DNA of 64,000 bases from Zoroaster sp. YZ-2022 (lineage: Eukaryota; Echinodermata; Asteroidea; Forcipulatida; Zoroasteridae). Position numbers and translations under genes: made by a program. The stretch covers positions 45,560,559-45,624,558 of the forward strand of contig CM055822.1 in NCBI GenBank assembly GCA_029582265.1, written 5' to 3'. Positions 1 through 11,192 of this stretch are shown piece by piece. Each line of letters starts with the position of its first letter. Position 1 is the first letter of the stretch. The notes beneath the pieces were generated by a model that was not told where the DNA came from, did not search any database, and saw nothing but the letters and a program-made list of their open reading frames with translations.

Positions 1-1000
1 AGTTTTGCCAACATTACCAATGCTGTACCTTCCCTTCAATGTATATCTTGATTCAAAGAGAGTAAGCGTACTCATAGAAGCAGTTTAGCCAACATTACCA
101 ATGCTGTACCTTCCCTTCAATGTATATCTTGATTCAAAGAGAGTAAGCGTACTCATAGAAGCAGTTTTGCCAACATTACCAATGTTGTACCTTCCCTTCA
201 ATGTATATCTTGATTCAAAGAGAGTAGGCGTACTCATAGAAGCAGTTTTGCCAACATTACCAATGTTGTACCTTCCCTTCAATGTATATCTTGATTCAAA
301 GAGAGTAGGCGTACTCATAGAAGCAGTTTTGCCAACATTACCAATGTTGTACCTTCCCTTCAATGTATATCTTGATTCAAAGAGAGTAGGCGTACTCATA
401 GAAGCAGTTTTGCCAACATTACCAATGTTGTACCTTCCCTTCAATGTATATCTTGATTCAAAGAGAGTAGGCGTACTCATAGAAGCAGTTTAGCCAACAT
501 TACCAATGCTGTACCTTCCCTTCAATGTATATCTTGATTCAAAGAGAGTAAGCGTACTCATAGAAGCAGTTTTGCCAACATTACCAATGTTGTACCTTCC
601 CTTCAATGTATATCTTGATTCAAAGAGAGTAAGCGTACTCATAGAAGCAGTTTTGCCAACATTACCAATGTTGTACCTTCCCTTCAATGTATATCTTGAT
701 TCAAAGAGAGTAAGCGTACTCATAGAAGCAGTTTTGCCAACATTACCAATGCTGTACCTTCCCTTCAATGTATATCTTGATTCAAAGAGAGTAGGCGTAC
801 TCATAGAAGCAGTTTTGCCAACATTACCAATGCTGTACCTTCCCTTGAATGAATATCTTGATTCAAAGAAAGTAGGCTTACTCATAGAAGCAGTTTTGCC
901 AACATTACCAATGCTGTACCTTCCCTTGAATGAATATCTTGATTCAAAGAAAGTAGGCTTACTCAGAGAAGCAGTTTGGCAGGTATTACTCATGTCGTAC
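1..1000. repeat. 81-bp minisatellite, about 12 units
   Basis: Head-to-tail units of 81 bp recur from the first base to about 1000. The last two or three units are the most diverged, and the array decays into unique sequence near 1010. The unit length is a multiple of three, so several frames on both strands stay open for more than 130 codons. These are repeat translations, not proteins. Single diverged units occur at 11096-11190 and 52815-52890, so the array looks like a local expansion of a dispersed repeat. The left edge is outside the window. Confidence 0.95.
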
Positions 1001-1312
1001 CTTCCCTGTAAGCAATTTCAGCCTCCGAGTCTTTCATTATAGTTTATTTCTTAATGACCATAAACCTGAAGTTAGTTATTTTTTGGAGTACAAAATCTTG
1101 GAAGCAGGGCTTAAAATATTCTTTATAACTTACTGATTCAGAAAATCATGGTGTCCATTAATTTCGTCTGTGTTTTCTTAACACAGTCAAATGATGTGTA
1201 CAAATGTGCTGTGTTGCATAACCAATGTCCACTTGTCTAACCACTGGTTCTTTTCAGAACCATTGCATTTCAGGACCGTCACAATTTTAAAAAATCAATT
1301 AGAGGATTTAGT
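1001..1312. other. unassigned stretch
   Basis: I see no gene, splice-bounded coding segment or recognisable repeat here. It is AT-rich sequence between the 81-bp array and a hAT-like end. Confidence 0.5.
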
Positions 1313-1412
1313 AGGGCTGTGCCGAATAACCGAATATTCAAATATTCGATCGATGGTTCGAATATCTGGTTGTTTTTTTCCGGCTCGAATATTCAAAGAA
1401 AAAAAAAGAAGT
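1313..1412. mobile_element. hAT-like terminal fragment
   Basis: The segment starts with TAGGGCTGTGCCGAATAACC and continues with repeated AATATTCGAA-type words. The TAGGGCTGTGC terminus matches the end of the hAT-type elements at 17885 and 54209. No second end or target-site duplication was found, so this is a fragment assigned by its terminus only. Confidence 0.4.
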
Positions 1413-1624
1413 TTTTGTTGATTTTTTTTTAAATTTTTTATATTGGCGCTTCCATCATTACCCCCCCCCCCCTCCCCATCATCATTATGTTTATTACATT
1501 TTTGTCAAATCTTGAGAAAATATTTATTCACCAAGGAAGCTGACAAGCATTATGCTAATAAAGATTCCCACACTGACGTAGTTGATCTGTAAATTTACAA
1601 TGCTCATAATACATTGTATGATGA

Positions 1625-1694
1625 GTGGGTAATTCGATATGCTCTTATGCCCCATATCTTGTTCAACACAGTCATCTTGCCAACGGCCAACCGA

Positions 1695-1725
<31 letters not shown>

Positions 1726-2119
1726 CCTATTACTGCGACACCAACTCATGATTGTATTTCACCCTAATCCTCTTACATTTAATTTTCTCATTGATCATAT
1801 CCAGTCTGTAGTGGAAATGTATGAAGAGAAAACGGTCAGTTCGGTAAAAGGTTTTAGGAAATGTCATTTCGGGGATCAGTTTATTTCATGGACTGTCAAC
1901 AGCGGACACAGTATTGCAGGGGGTCGGGGGCCCACATCTGACATACGTCTAAATTCTCAGTTTGTTTTTCTTTCACTGCACTATTTTGCCTGCAAGTATT
2001 GTGTGACCCAGCCTCCAAAACACTGTGTTATTGAATTTTTCTTCTTTTTATCGTTCTCCTTTTTCATTATCTTAAACAAAATAAAATTAAAAGTGGTGTG
2101 GGGGGGGGGGAGTACATAG
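1625..2119 (+). other. open frame with weak DEP-domain resemblance; poly-T, poly-G
   Basis: A 164-codon open frame spans a run of about 22 T at 1696-1721 and ends near a poly-G run at 2100. Residues about 60-100 contain FRKCHFGDQFISW, which resembles the core of DEP domains (typically a Cys/Phe-Gly-x-x-hydrophobic-x-x-Trp pattern). The following segment does not continue the DEP pattern, and I find no convincing GT donor at the end of the similarity. It could be a decayed exon or chance. I do not call it a gene. Confidence 0.2.
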
Positions 2120-2434
2120 AATCCATGTCCTGCCCTTAGTATATTAGAGGAATCGATGTTTTCATAAACAGAAATATATAAGAATAATTTTTACCCTAAG
2201 CTATTGTGATTGGTGCTGATCTTTCTTTTTTCAGAAGGGAGATTTTTTTCTTCTGGTCAGGCCCTTACCAGAACAGGATGACACATAGAGCATAATGAAT
2301 GCAGTGAATTATTTATTGCTGAATATATATGTTGTTTTCACATTGGAAATCTATCTTCAAAATCAAGGGATATGCACATCGCCTAGACTCACACTATGTC
2401 ATATGTGATTCAGAAAGCAGTTTGGCTGCTCACA

Positions 2435-2960
2435 GCCACACCCCTCTATTCTTGCCTTGGTCAATCAAAGCCACACCCCGCTATTCTTGCCTTGGTCAAT
2501 CAAAGCCACACCCCTCTAAGCTTGTCTTGCTCACTCACAGCCAAGCCCCTCTATGCTTGCCTTGGTCACTTGTAGCCACGACCCTCCATGCTTGCCTTAG
2601 TCAGTCAAAGCTACGCCCCTCTGTGCTTGCCTTGGACAGTCAAAGCCACGCCCCTCCATGCTTGCCTTGGTCACTCACAAGCCACGCCCCTCTATGCTTG
2701 CCTTGGTCAGTCAAAGCCACGCCCCTCTATGCTTGCCTTGGCCACTTACAGCCACACCCCTCTATGCTGGCCTTGGTCACTCACAGCCACACCCCTCTGA
2801 GCTTGTCTTGCTCACTCACAGCCACGCCCCTCTATTCTTGCCTTGGTCACTCACAAGCCACGCCCCTCTATACTTACCTTGGCCAATCAAAGCCACGGTG
2901 ACCATGATCACTCACAACCAGGCCTCTTGATGCTTGCCTTGATCAATCACAGACATGACC
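2435..2960. repeat. 35-36-bp GC-rich minisatellite, about 14 units
   Basis: Units are built on GCCACGCCCCTCTATGCTTG followed by CCTTGGTCACTCACA, with frequent single-base variants and one-base length changes. All three plus-strand frames read through it as Pro/Leu/Cys-rich repeats, which is an array artefact. It is GC-rich compared with its AT-rich flanks. Confidence 0.93.
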
Positions 2961-4480
2961 CTCTATGCTTGCCATGATGGTCAGGACGAAAAGGCAGTCA
3001 ATCAAATTCACTGTAGATAAGAAAACTCTCCGTTTTCCAATTTATCAACATTTACGACCTCTTTATGCATCTAACAGGATAATGAGTCAATAAAAATGGA
3101 AATGAGTAGACAGTGATCCGCAGATATCTCCATTAGAGATGTAAATAAACCAGGGTTGATATTAAAAAGGTGTTACTTACGGTTATTAATGGCTTCTGAT
3201 ATTCCATCGCTTGCATGGTTTACTCAGGCGAATGGTGACATGCCTATCTGGCACAGCGTGTGGTGCACTTTCACGAGATGTTTACAATCAAATCAGCGTG
3301 ATAAGTGCATCTCTCTGATCTTTGCATAATCATGAATGGAAATATTCGATGAATCATTTTATTGCGCAAGCTTCTCTCGTCTCTGGGGAGTTTATGTTTC
3401 AAAATGCATAAATAATGTATGTAAAAAAGGACTTAATTTCGCTTACTCATTGATTTGAATGTTTAAGTACTTGAACAACACTGGTTATTTCTTCCCCCAA
3501 AAAAGAGAAGACAAAAAAACAGGGAAACAAAACCTGTTTAACTTTATACCTAGGTTTTAAAAGTTGATAATGGTATCAAATATCCTTTGAAATCTTTCTG
3601 TCAGAAGAACTATCATTTTTTGTAAATTTTTCCAAAACTGAATTTAAATTTGAAGGCACCAATCCACTAATCCAGGGTGAGAATTGTAAATGAACTTTTC
3701 CACCTTTTCTCAGAAACGTATCGGAACAATCAAGCCAATATATTTCTATTTGGTGTCTAACCATATAAATACAAGCAATTACACTGGTCAACAATTTTTT
3801 TAAAGTTGTCTGCTTCGGAGATAAAATATGCTATTTATTATGGATTTCGATGTGCTGAATTCAAATATGACAATTAAAATTGCTGATTGGCTACTGTTTC
3901 CAAGATATTTAAGTTTTTACATTTTACGTACTGTGTACATGTATATGGTGTACATAGCAGATTTTTAATCATGAATTATCATACACTATTCCCATACGTG
4001 TACACATGTACATGTAGATCTTGAATACTAGAGCTAATCAACAATTTTAAGCATCATTTCCATTCTCAGTGACCCATAATTAGTCAAGTTTGACTTCATT
4101 TGTTTCGGAAGCATTTTGGCTGTAGACCAGTGTTATCAGAAGATGGTCAGAGCATACTAATCCAAACGTCAAGATACCCAATAATTCTTCTCAGAACCCT
4201 TACTACTCAAAAGAGATTATTTCAATACATGGTGTCACCAGAAATCTAACTATATAGGCCTACACCTATTTTCAATGTTTTCAAACACAGCGCGTCGTGG
4301 TTTTGCATTTTCACATAGTAAATACATAACCGCGTGTCACTTCGTGAAAACGCAAACCAGGTTTTTTGTACTGTTTTCATTTTCACGAACTAACACAAAC
4401 ATTATATTGTTTTCAGCGGTTAATTGCTTAGTAATTAAAAATGTCAGAGAGTCCAAAACAACATATTTCCATAATTCGAA
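2961..4480. other. unassigned intergenic or intronic sequence
   Basis: About 1.5 kb of AT-rich DNA without a supported exon, RNA gene or repeat copy found elsewhere in this window. The 72-codon minus-strand frame at 3576-3794 has no recognisable motif and no coding support. Confidence 0.5.
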
Positions 4481-4640
4481 AGGTCGAGAACCACAAAGGT
4501 CGAGACCACAAAGGTCGAGAACCACAAAGGTCGAGAACCACAAAGGTCGAGAACCACAAAGGTCGAGAACCACAAAGGTCGAGAACCACAAAGGTCGAGA
4601 CCACAAAGGTCGAGAACCACAAAGTTAGAGACCATAAAGT
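4481..4640. repeat. 16-17-bp minisatellite
   Basis: About nine units of GAACCACAAAGGTCGA, with occasional shorter GACCACAAAGGTCGA units, run in tandem. Long overlapping frames on both strands across this block are artefacts of the repetition. Confidence 0.93.
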
Positions 4641-5138
4641 GACAACAATTGTTATGAAGAAACATGCGTTTCAAACACCGTTTTCTTCAAAATGTAAATT
4701 TTGCCGAGTGGGCAAGTTTGTGTCACTTCGTGAGATCGGTGACGAAATATTATTATTATTTTCTCCTCCCTCCGTACCATGTGATTCCTGTACTCCTTTC
4801 TCTTTCTCCCTCCCCTACATCTTCCTTCCTGCTTGTGATGTTCCTCCCCTCGTTGTATTTCCTTCCTTCCTCCGTATCACTCTTCCTTTCCTCTTTCCTC
4901 TTTGTTGACATGATCTGGCCAGTCGCAAAAGATTAAACATGGTAAATATTTTGCAATGTGATGAAGTCTTAGGAGGTTTGCAATGCAATTTCACTTTGGG
5001 GCACTTTTTAACAGGCCGCGTTTTTCTTATGCGTCCGAATTCTTGAGTCCGAATCCTGAGTTGGTGGGAGGGGGCACCTAGGGGAAGTACAGGCCTTGAG
5101 GGGGTAGCACAAAGTTACATGCCATTGGTCTTATTCTG
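4641..5138. other. pyrimidine-rich unassigned stretch
   Basis: The part from about 4760 to 4905 is strongly CT-rich on the plus strand (TCTCCCTCC-like). No gene or known element was recognised. Confidence 0.45.
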
Positions 5139-5594
<456 letters not shown>

Positions 5595-5669
5595 TCTGTG
5601 AGTTCTTCAGTTGCAAAGCCTCTGGTTGCTTGACGTTGGCAATGCATTAGGGGGCCTACATGTATAAGA

Positions 5670-6318
5670 CTGTCGGGTATCCGGATACCCGACCGAAACT
5701 GTCATTACCTGGTTCCATTTTTTTCAGTTCCAATTACCCGTAAACGACTTTTTAAAATTTCAACTGAACATTTCAGTCACACAATTGGAAGTTTCTGATT
5801 TTTTGCTAACAAAATGTGTGTAGGGAATGGGGATGCTACGAGTCGTTTTTAATATAGAGGCAGGAAATTATTACAGTAAGTTCATATTTATTATGACTCT
5901 CATAAAACAAGAGAAACTTGTGTTCGTATTGGTTATTTTATACATTCAGGAGTATTTATAATAATAATAATGTGTGGACTTATATAGCGCACGTATCCAC
6001 CAACTAAGTGGTGCTCAAGGCGCATTCTTTTTTTTTACGTGCATTACACAACACACGGGACGTACGACTTTACGTCCCATCCGAAGGACGAAGCAATTAT
6101 GGTTAAGTACCTTGCTCAAGGACACAAGTGTCACGACCGGGGCTCGAACCCACACCCTGCTGCTGGCAACACCAGAACTTGAGTTCGGTGCGCTAGACCG
6201 CTCGGCCACGACACTCTGTGTTTTTACAAAATTGTTTACAGGTACCAGGGTATCCGAAGATTTCCAATTTCAGGTATCCGGTTCCCGAAATAACCAAAAA
6301 CGCACACAGCCTTAATGC
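5670..6318. mobile_element. hAT-like element (GGATACCCG family), interrupted by a SINE
   Basis: The left part has GGGTATCCGGATACCCGACC and the right part GGTATCCGGTTCCCG followed by AACGCACACAGCC. These are the end regions of the elements at 17885-18278 and 54209-54724. A minus-strand SINE sits in the middle at about 5960-6215. The left terminus is decayed and no clear target-site duplication remains. Confidence 0.65.
5960..6215 (-). mobile_element. tRNA-derived SINE (family 1)
   Basis: On the minus strand it runs from GTGTCGTGGCCGAGCGGTCT at 6215 through the B-box-like GGGTTCGAGCCCC to GCGCCTTGAGCACCAC, GGTGGATACGTGCGCTATAT and an ATTATT tail at 5960. The A- and B-box-like sequences are well preserved. 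It is inserted in the hAT-like element 5670-6318. Confidence 0.9.
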
Positions 6319-6407
6319 AATACCTGCATCGCTTCATATTGCCTTGTACTTGTCGCCATGTCTGAGTCCACATTCAATGAAAGACATCTTGTTAATAATG
6401 TGTCTTC

Positions 6408-6995
6408 TTGTTAAACTTCAACGTATTCAGAACTCTGCAGCTAGACTTATCACTCGTACCTGTTCACATGAACCCATTTCCCCAGTTTTGTATAATCTTC
6501 ATTGGTTGCCAGTTAAACAGAGAATTATTTTCAAACTTCTTGTAACAACATTCAAATGCAAACATGGTCTAGCTCCTCAATACCTCCAAGAACTAATCCA
6601 AAATTACTGTCCTGCAAGAAATCTTCGTTCTGGGTCAAGAAACCTCTTAACACCATTTCCAGCTACCACTAAAGCATATGGGCAAAGGGCATTTCAGGTT
6701 GCATCTCCTGAACTTTGGAATTCGCTCCCCAATAACATCAAAGAAAGCCCCTCCCTTGAACAGTTCAAGTCTATTCTTAAGACTTATCTCTTTGTCAAAT
6801 AACTTATGTATTCACTGTATGTATTTTGTAGTTCTATCTATAGTTTTTGTTGTAAAAATGTACCTGTTTTGTTTTATTCTTGCTCATTGTATACCTCACT
6901 TCTGGTTTTTCTCTTTTCCCCTTTCCTAAAGCGCTCTGAGACTTTATTGTAATTTTGCGCTATATAAAAACTGTTTATTATTATTATTATTATTA
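6408..6995 (+). mobile_element. CR1-like non-LTR retrotransposon, 3' fragment
   Basis: The frame ending at the stop at 6800-6802 gives a typical C-terminal tail of CR1/L2-type reverse transcriptases: LQRIQNSAARLI, then LHWLPVKQRIIFK, then LWNSLPNNI near the end. The element is truncated upstream of about 6408, so the polymerase domain is missing. Its 3' UTR contains AAAGCGCTCTGAGACTTT and GCGCTATATAAAAACTG, then ends in a TTA tail at 6975-6995. The same tail is found on the SINE at 13728-14306. Confidence 0.85.
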
Positions 6996-7639
6996 TGTGA
7001 ATCTCAAGAGTTCTGGTGGTGGTTCTGAGATGAAAGGATGGTTTAATTTGACATTGCAATTTGCAAGATTCTCTCTCCTGATCCTCTGGGAAAGTTGGGG
7101 AGCATTGTCTTCAAGGATATTGTGCACATTAAGGGGTTTATGAAATAGATCGTTTTAACAGTGTAAACAATAAAGTATGGCTATTGGAGAATATATTTTT
7201 TCTGCGTCCGTTTGTACAATTAAAAACAAAATCTGTGATGTACATGTACACCTGGAAGATGTTAGCACTAGCCCCTGTTTACGTGGCACTCTGTGTCATG
7301 CTTTACTATTGAAGTTTTTAATGTCAACAGTCTTTACTTATCCTCTTCACCGTGCAAAGCTACAAGTCTTACTTAAGTAGACCTACATGTTTATTACGTA
7401 AGTCGTGTGTACACACGTTGCTAGCAGTTCATGACTGTTTTATTTATTAGTGGCAACAATAATGGGTTAAAAAGGCACGCTTGCAAATGATGAAAACCTT
7501 TGTTTGCTTTGTTCTCTGCCGAGGTGTACGTCATGAATAGCGCCACCTCGCATCATGCAAAATTTGAAACAATTTTTTAAAAATTTAATTAAAATAAAAA
7601 AATCCACTCAAGACACAAACCAAACTTAAAATTGATAAA
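6996..7639. other. unassigned stretch with one Penelope-tail fragment
   Basis: No gene seen. At 7346-7378 there is a short copy of the sequence TTCACCGTGCAAAGCTACAA that ends the Penelope-derived repeats elsewhere in the window. Confidence 0.4.
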
Positions 7640-7642
7640 ATT

Positions 7643-7795
7643 TTTGCCCTACACCGACGTGTGTATAGCACTGTATACTCAGTGCTTTCCGAATGTCTGT
7701 GGGAAAAAAAACTACACAGGCGACTCGGGCGGGATTCGAACCCACGACCTCCTGCTTACTAGTGCAGACGTCTTACCTCTCGACTTAAAATTGTT
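7643..7795 (-). mobile_element. tRNA-derived SINE (family 2), partial
   Basis: On the minus strand it contains GTAAGCAGGAGGTCGTGGG, the B-box-like GGGTTCGAATCCCG, then a body ending in CACACGTCGGTGTAGGGCAA. The same module is present at 18720-18945, 50545-50815 and 56650-56880. The promoter-proximal side is missing here. Confidence 0.8.
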
Positions 7796-7871
7796 TTTTT
7801 TATTCATAACAACTGATAAAATAACAATCACAAATAAATTAAGACAAAAACACACTTCATAGACCCTTTAA

Positions 7872-8126
7872 CCAGTTCGCGTCGGAGGCCGTGTATACAT
7901 GCAATTTTTTTTGGGACAGCGGATCGGAGAGCGTCTAAACACGCCACAGGATTCTCGGGAATATTTGTATAGATTCCCGGTCGACGTGGCAACGAGCCAT
8001 AAGCATACGGTGGAAGACGCGGTCTCCCCGGTCACGCTCTGGTGAGCACCATTGGTCGTGTTTGTGCGGTAAAAATAAACACGCCACGGGGTTCGGAAAA
8101 ACTTTTTTATTCCCGGTGCGAACTGG
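7872..8126. mobile_element. MITE with TTAA target and CCAGTTCGCG ends
   Basis: The ends are CCAGTTCGCGTCGG on the left and CCGGTGCGAACTGG on the right, flanked by TTAA at 7868-7871 and 8127-8130. TTAA duplication with CC-starting ends is what piggyBac-like elements make. No coding capacity. A second copy lies at 61341-61585. Confidence 0.8.
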
Positions 8127-8278
8127 TTAAGGAAATTTCCATTCTATCAATGAATATTAGAAAATGCAATTAATATGTACTAAAATGTGCACAATAAAGA
8201 AAATGCATATATGTACATGTTTGTGTGTTATAATAAACAAGTGCCATGGTAGTATTTTATGAAATCCAAGCTTGTATT

Positions 8279-8640
8279 GAAATAATAATAATAATAATAA
8301 TAATGTGTGGACTTATATAGCGCACGTATCCACCAACTGAGTGGTGCTCAAGGTGCATTATATTATTACCCCTGCTCATAAGGCTCATAAATCATTCTTG
8401 AAACCATCTCAGCTCCCTGGGGAGTATACAGCTCAATTGCTGCCATTACAGCGCATATAGGGCTAATCAACCAACTCTGCCCTCACAGGTACCCATTTAA
8501 CCCCTGGGTGGAGAGAAGCAATTATGGTTAGGTGTCTTGCTCAAGGACACAAGTGTCACGGCCGGGATTCGAACCCACATTCTGCTGCTAACACCAGAAC
8601 TTGAGTCCGGTAAGCTAGACCGCTCGGCCACGACACTCCC
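8279..8640 (-). mobile_element. tRNA-derived SINE (family 1), near full length
   Basis: On the minus strand the tRNA-like head is at 8638-8560 with the B-box-like GGGTTCGAATCCCG. The body includes GGGTACCTGTGAGGGCAGAG and CTCCCCAGGGAGCTGAGATG. The 3' end carries CACCTTGAGCACCACTC and GGTGGATACGTGCGC before the ATTATT tail. It ends about 100 bp upstream of exon A of the sphingomyelinase gene. Confidence 0.9.
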
Positions 8641-8740
8641 AAGAGAACAAGAACAACAAATATTGGATGAGTAGTCCTGTCCTGGAAATATTTCAACTGT
8701 TCTCTGTCTTAACAATTTCTTCTTTGTCAACTTCCTGCAG

Positions 8741-8816
8741 GTACAAGTTGGTAAGACGAGAGAGGGCCATCCTGTTGTTGGATATATTGCAGTTACTCAG
8801 CTACAAGCTTCGCAAG
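8741..8816 (+). CDS. SMPD3: neutral sphingomyelinase (SMPD3-like), exon A
   Basis: A 76-bp exon of 25 codons plus one base, bounded by a pyrimidine-rich acceptor (CTTCCTGCAG) and the donor AAG|GTAATT. It reads VQVGKTREGHPVVGYIAVTQ and then LQASQ, matching the vertebrate SMPD3 stretch with VQVG followed by VGYIACTHL. In this family it is part of the DNase I/exonuclease III-like catalytic domain that hydrolyses sphingomyelin to ceramide and phosphocholine at the inner leaflet of cell membranes. It joins exon B in phase: the final G plus AA gives Glu. The preceding exon, starting phase 0, is not in the window. The match comes from recognised family motifs; no alignment was run. Confidence 0.9.
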
Positions 8817-8987
8817 GTAATTATATGCATATGCACTCCAGTGGCATACATTTATCTGTCAAAGATGGGGCGGGGGAGATCCACATTTCTCATTCCAGTG
8901 TTGACTGCCCCCTGAATGAATGCCTATCAACCCTCTCCTTCCCCACCACCACTTCCCCCTCCCACACTCTCACCAATTTTGTTTTAA

Positions 8988-9253
8988 CCCTAACCCCAGA
9001 GGTATTCTGGCTAGGAACCTTCCTGAATCCTCCAAAATCCATCAGTGCACTTTTGGAAACATGCCCTTATCTTCAAAATGCACCATGCATTTTCGTTGAT
9101 CTTTCATATTCAGCACTCATGGCCTGTACTACTTGCCAGCTAGTAATTTTGTCCCATTTGAAGAGGTGAAAGTAACACTTTCCAAGAGTGCTGAATTTTC
9201 CCCCAAAAATGCCCCTTGGAGGATTTTGATGGATTTAGGGTGGTTGGGGTTAC
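8988..9253. mobile_element. degenerate TTAACCCTAAC-type MITE
   Basis: The left end reads TTAACCCTAACCCC and the right end GGTGGTTGGGGTTA, with an imperfect inverted repeat between them that includes GGAGGATTTTGATGG. It resembles the minisatellite-bearing family at 11193, 16984 and 49545, but has no internal array. It is located in the intron just after exon A. Confidence 0.55.
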
Positions 9254-9308
9254 GATTTGTGAGAATTTTATTTTTGGAAATTTCAGGAAAATATGGGAAA
9301 CATTTTTG

Positions 9309-10080
9309 CCAATAATAATAATAATAATAATAAAGATTTTTAGCGCGCACATATCCACCCTGCTGGGCGCTCAAGGCGCGGAAACAAAGAAAAAACATTA
9401 ATACAAACAATATACAATGATAGCATAGGGAAAACAAAACAAATTATGTACCGAGATACATGTACCTACAATGCAATTACAAATATACATCATCTTTGAA
9501 GAGTTGTGACATAAGATGAGTTTTATGCATCGACTTGAATCTGGTTATACTATGACAAGATTTGAGTTTAGTTGGAAGATGATTCCAGAGTCTCGGAACT
9601 GCGACAGAAAACGACCTATCACCCCAGTTCCGTTTTGAAGTTGGTTCCTTGAGGAGTGACATGTTGCTGGAGCGCAAATTGCGTGATGGAGTGTAGACTT
9701 TAAGTAGTTCAGAAATATAAATTGGAGCAATGTTATTAAAAGATTTGTGAACAATTAGCATAAGTTTAAAAACAATTCTCTGTGAAACAGGAAGCCAGTG
9801 CAGTTCTTTCAAGATTGGCGTGATATGGCATGACTTTCTGGACAAAGTCACAATACACGAGCTGCTGTGTTTTGTATGTGCTGAAGACGAGATATTTGAT
9901 TCTGCGGAAGACCGTAAAGGAGAGCATTCCCGTTATCGAGCCGTGATGTGACAAATGCATGTATAATTTGTTCAGCAGCACTTTTATTCAAGTATTTCCT
10001 AATTCGGCTTATATTTCTGATATGAAATGATGATATGCGAACAATGTTGGAGATATGTGGTTTTAAAGTCATTGTCGAGT
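9309..10080 (-). mobile_element. CR1-like non-LTR retrotransposon, 3' half fragment
   Basis: The minus strand encodes, in two frames that switch near 9850, HISNIVRISSFHIRNISRIR and QHIQNTAARVL and then LKELHWLPVSQRIVFK and RLWNHLPTKL, the C-terminal region of a CR1/L2-type reverse transcriptase. It is broken by the frame change. The 3' end at 9309-9380 reads GCGCCTTGAGCGCCCAG, GGTGGATATGTGCGC and then an ATTATT tail. This tail resembles that of the family 1 SINEs at 5960 and 8279. Confidence 0.85.
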
Positions 10081-10448
10081 CAAATATTCTAAGGGTGTTG
10101 TGTACCTTTGAGTTATGAAGTTATGATTCATGTGCACATAGGTATAAACTTTCACATAACAAAAACTCTGGGAAAAGTTTGAGAAGAGTCCGACATCATC
10201 AGACCCTTCTCTGCTTAATTTGATCCATCACAGCTCATATTTCAGTCAGTAGACGGCGTGTGCACGGCGGGACTTCTAACTCCAGATAAAGCTCCGGTTA
10301 AATGTCATACAGTACGCGTTCTTGCCGTCCATAAAACAAGCATCTTATCGGCTCCTCATGATAAGTGCCAGTAAGTCCGTGCTTCACGATCGTCTTACAT
10401 TGTTAATTTTGTCGACGGAACGGATCGCATCACCTGACCTGACTAAAA
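10081..10448. other. unassigned stretch
   Basis: I see nothing gene-like or repeated elsewhere in the window in this stretch. Confidence 0.4.
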
Positions 10449-10651
10449 AAACAATAATATATTTGCATGTGCACAGAAGCCGTTTGATGCCAATAGTACT
10501 GTAACACTTAAAAGAGGGGTGCTACACGATGAAGAAATGACACTTATAAGAGAAGCTTCTTGGGCCGAACAAATATTTTGTAAATGACCAGTTCATATAG
10601 ATATACCTTAGATTAGAAAACACAGTTCGTCTCTTGCTCTCTCTTCTCACA

Positions 10652-10691
<40 letters not shown>

Positions 10692-11096
10692 GTACTGCTA
10701 GTCCAATAACTTTGTGACCCTACAGTCAGTAGTGAGTATAAGAATAGATTTTGTACTTCTTGTTATAGCCACGGACAAATAAATAAAATAACTCTACAGC
10801 CCAAGAAGCTTCTTATAAGTGTAATTTCTTCATCGTGTAGCACCCCTCTATTCAAGTGTTACAGTACTATTCAGAAACCTAGTTTAGTTTCCTTTGGTGG
10901 TGATTTTCAAGATCGTTCATGTTTTACTGACAATGTTCTGCAATTTTTGTTTTATAAAAACAATAATATATTTGCATGTACACAGAAGCCATATGATGCC
11001 ATTAGTACAGATACCTACATTGTGGTTTAGTTTCCTTTCGTGGTGATTTTCAAGATTGTTCATGTTTTACCGGTAGTGTTCTGCAATTTTTGTTTA
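10449..11096 (+). repeat. tandem duplication of about 145 bp, first unit split by a MITE
   Basis: The segment ACAATAATATATTTGCATGT at about 10451 recurs at 10962, and the following part GTTTAGTTTCCTTTGGTGGT at 10885 recurs with one change at 11026. The two units are about 85-90% alike by eye. The first unit is interrupted by the palindromic element 10492-10871, which dates the duplication before the insertion. Confidence 0.75.
10492..10871. mobile_element. MITE with about 70-bp terminal inverted repeats
   Basis: Ends read AATAGTACTGTAACACTT on the left and the inverse on the right, and the inverted match continues through GAAGCTTCTTGGGC, about 70 bp with a few mismatches. The centre has a CT microsatellite at 10654-10688. 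No coding capacity. Confidence 0.85.
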
Positions 11097-11192
11097 AAGG
11101 GAAGATACATCATTGGAAATGTTGGGAAAACTGTTTGTCTATGAGCAGGCCTATGCTTACTCTCTTTGAATCAAGATATACATCTACATTCC

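Noticed and set aside
2329..2930. Three overlapping 70-190-codon frames
   Set aside because: All are translations of the 35-36-bp minisatellite in different frames.
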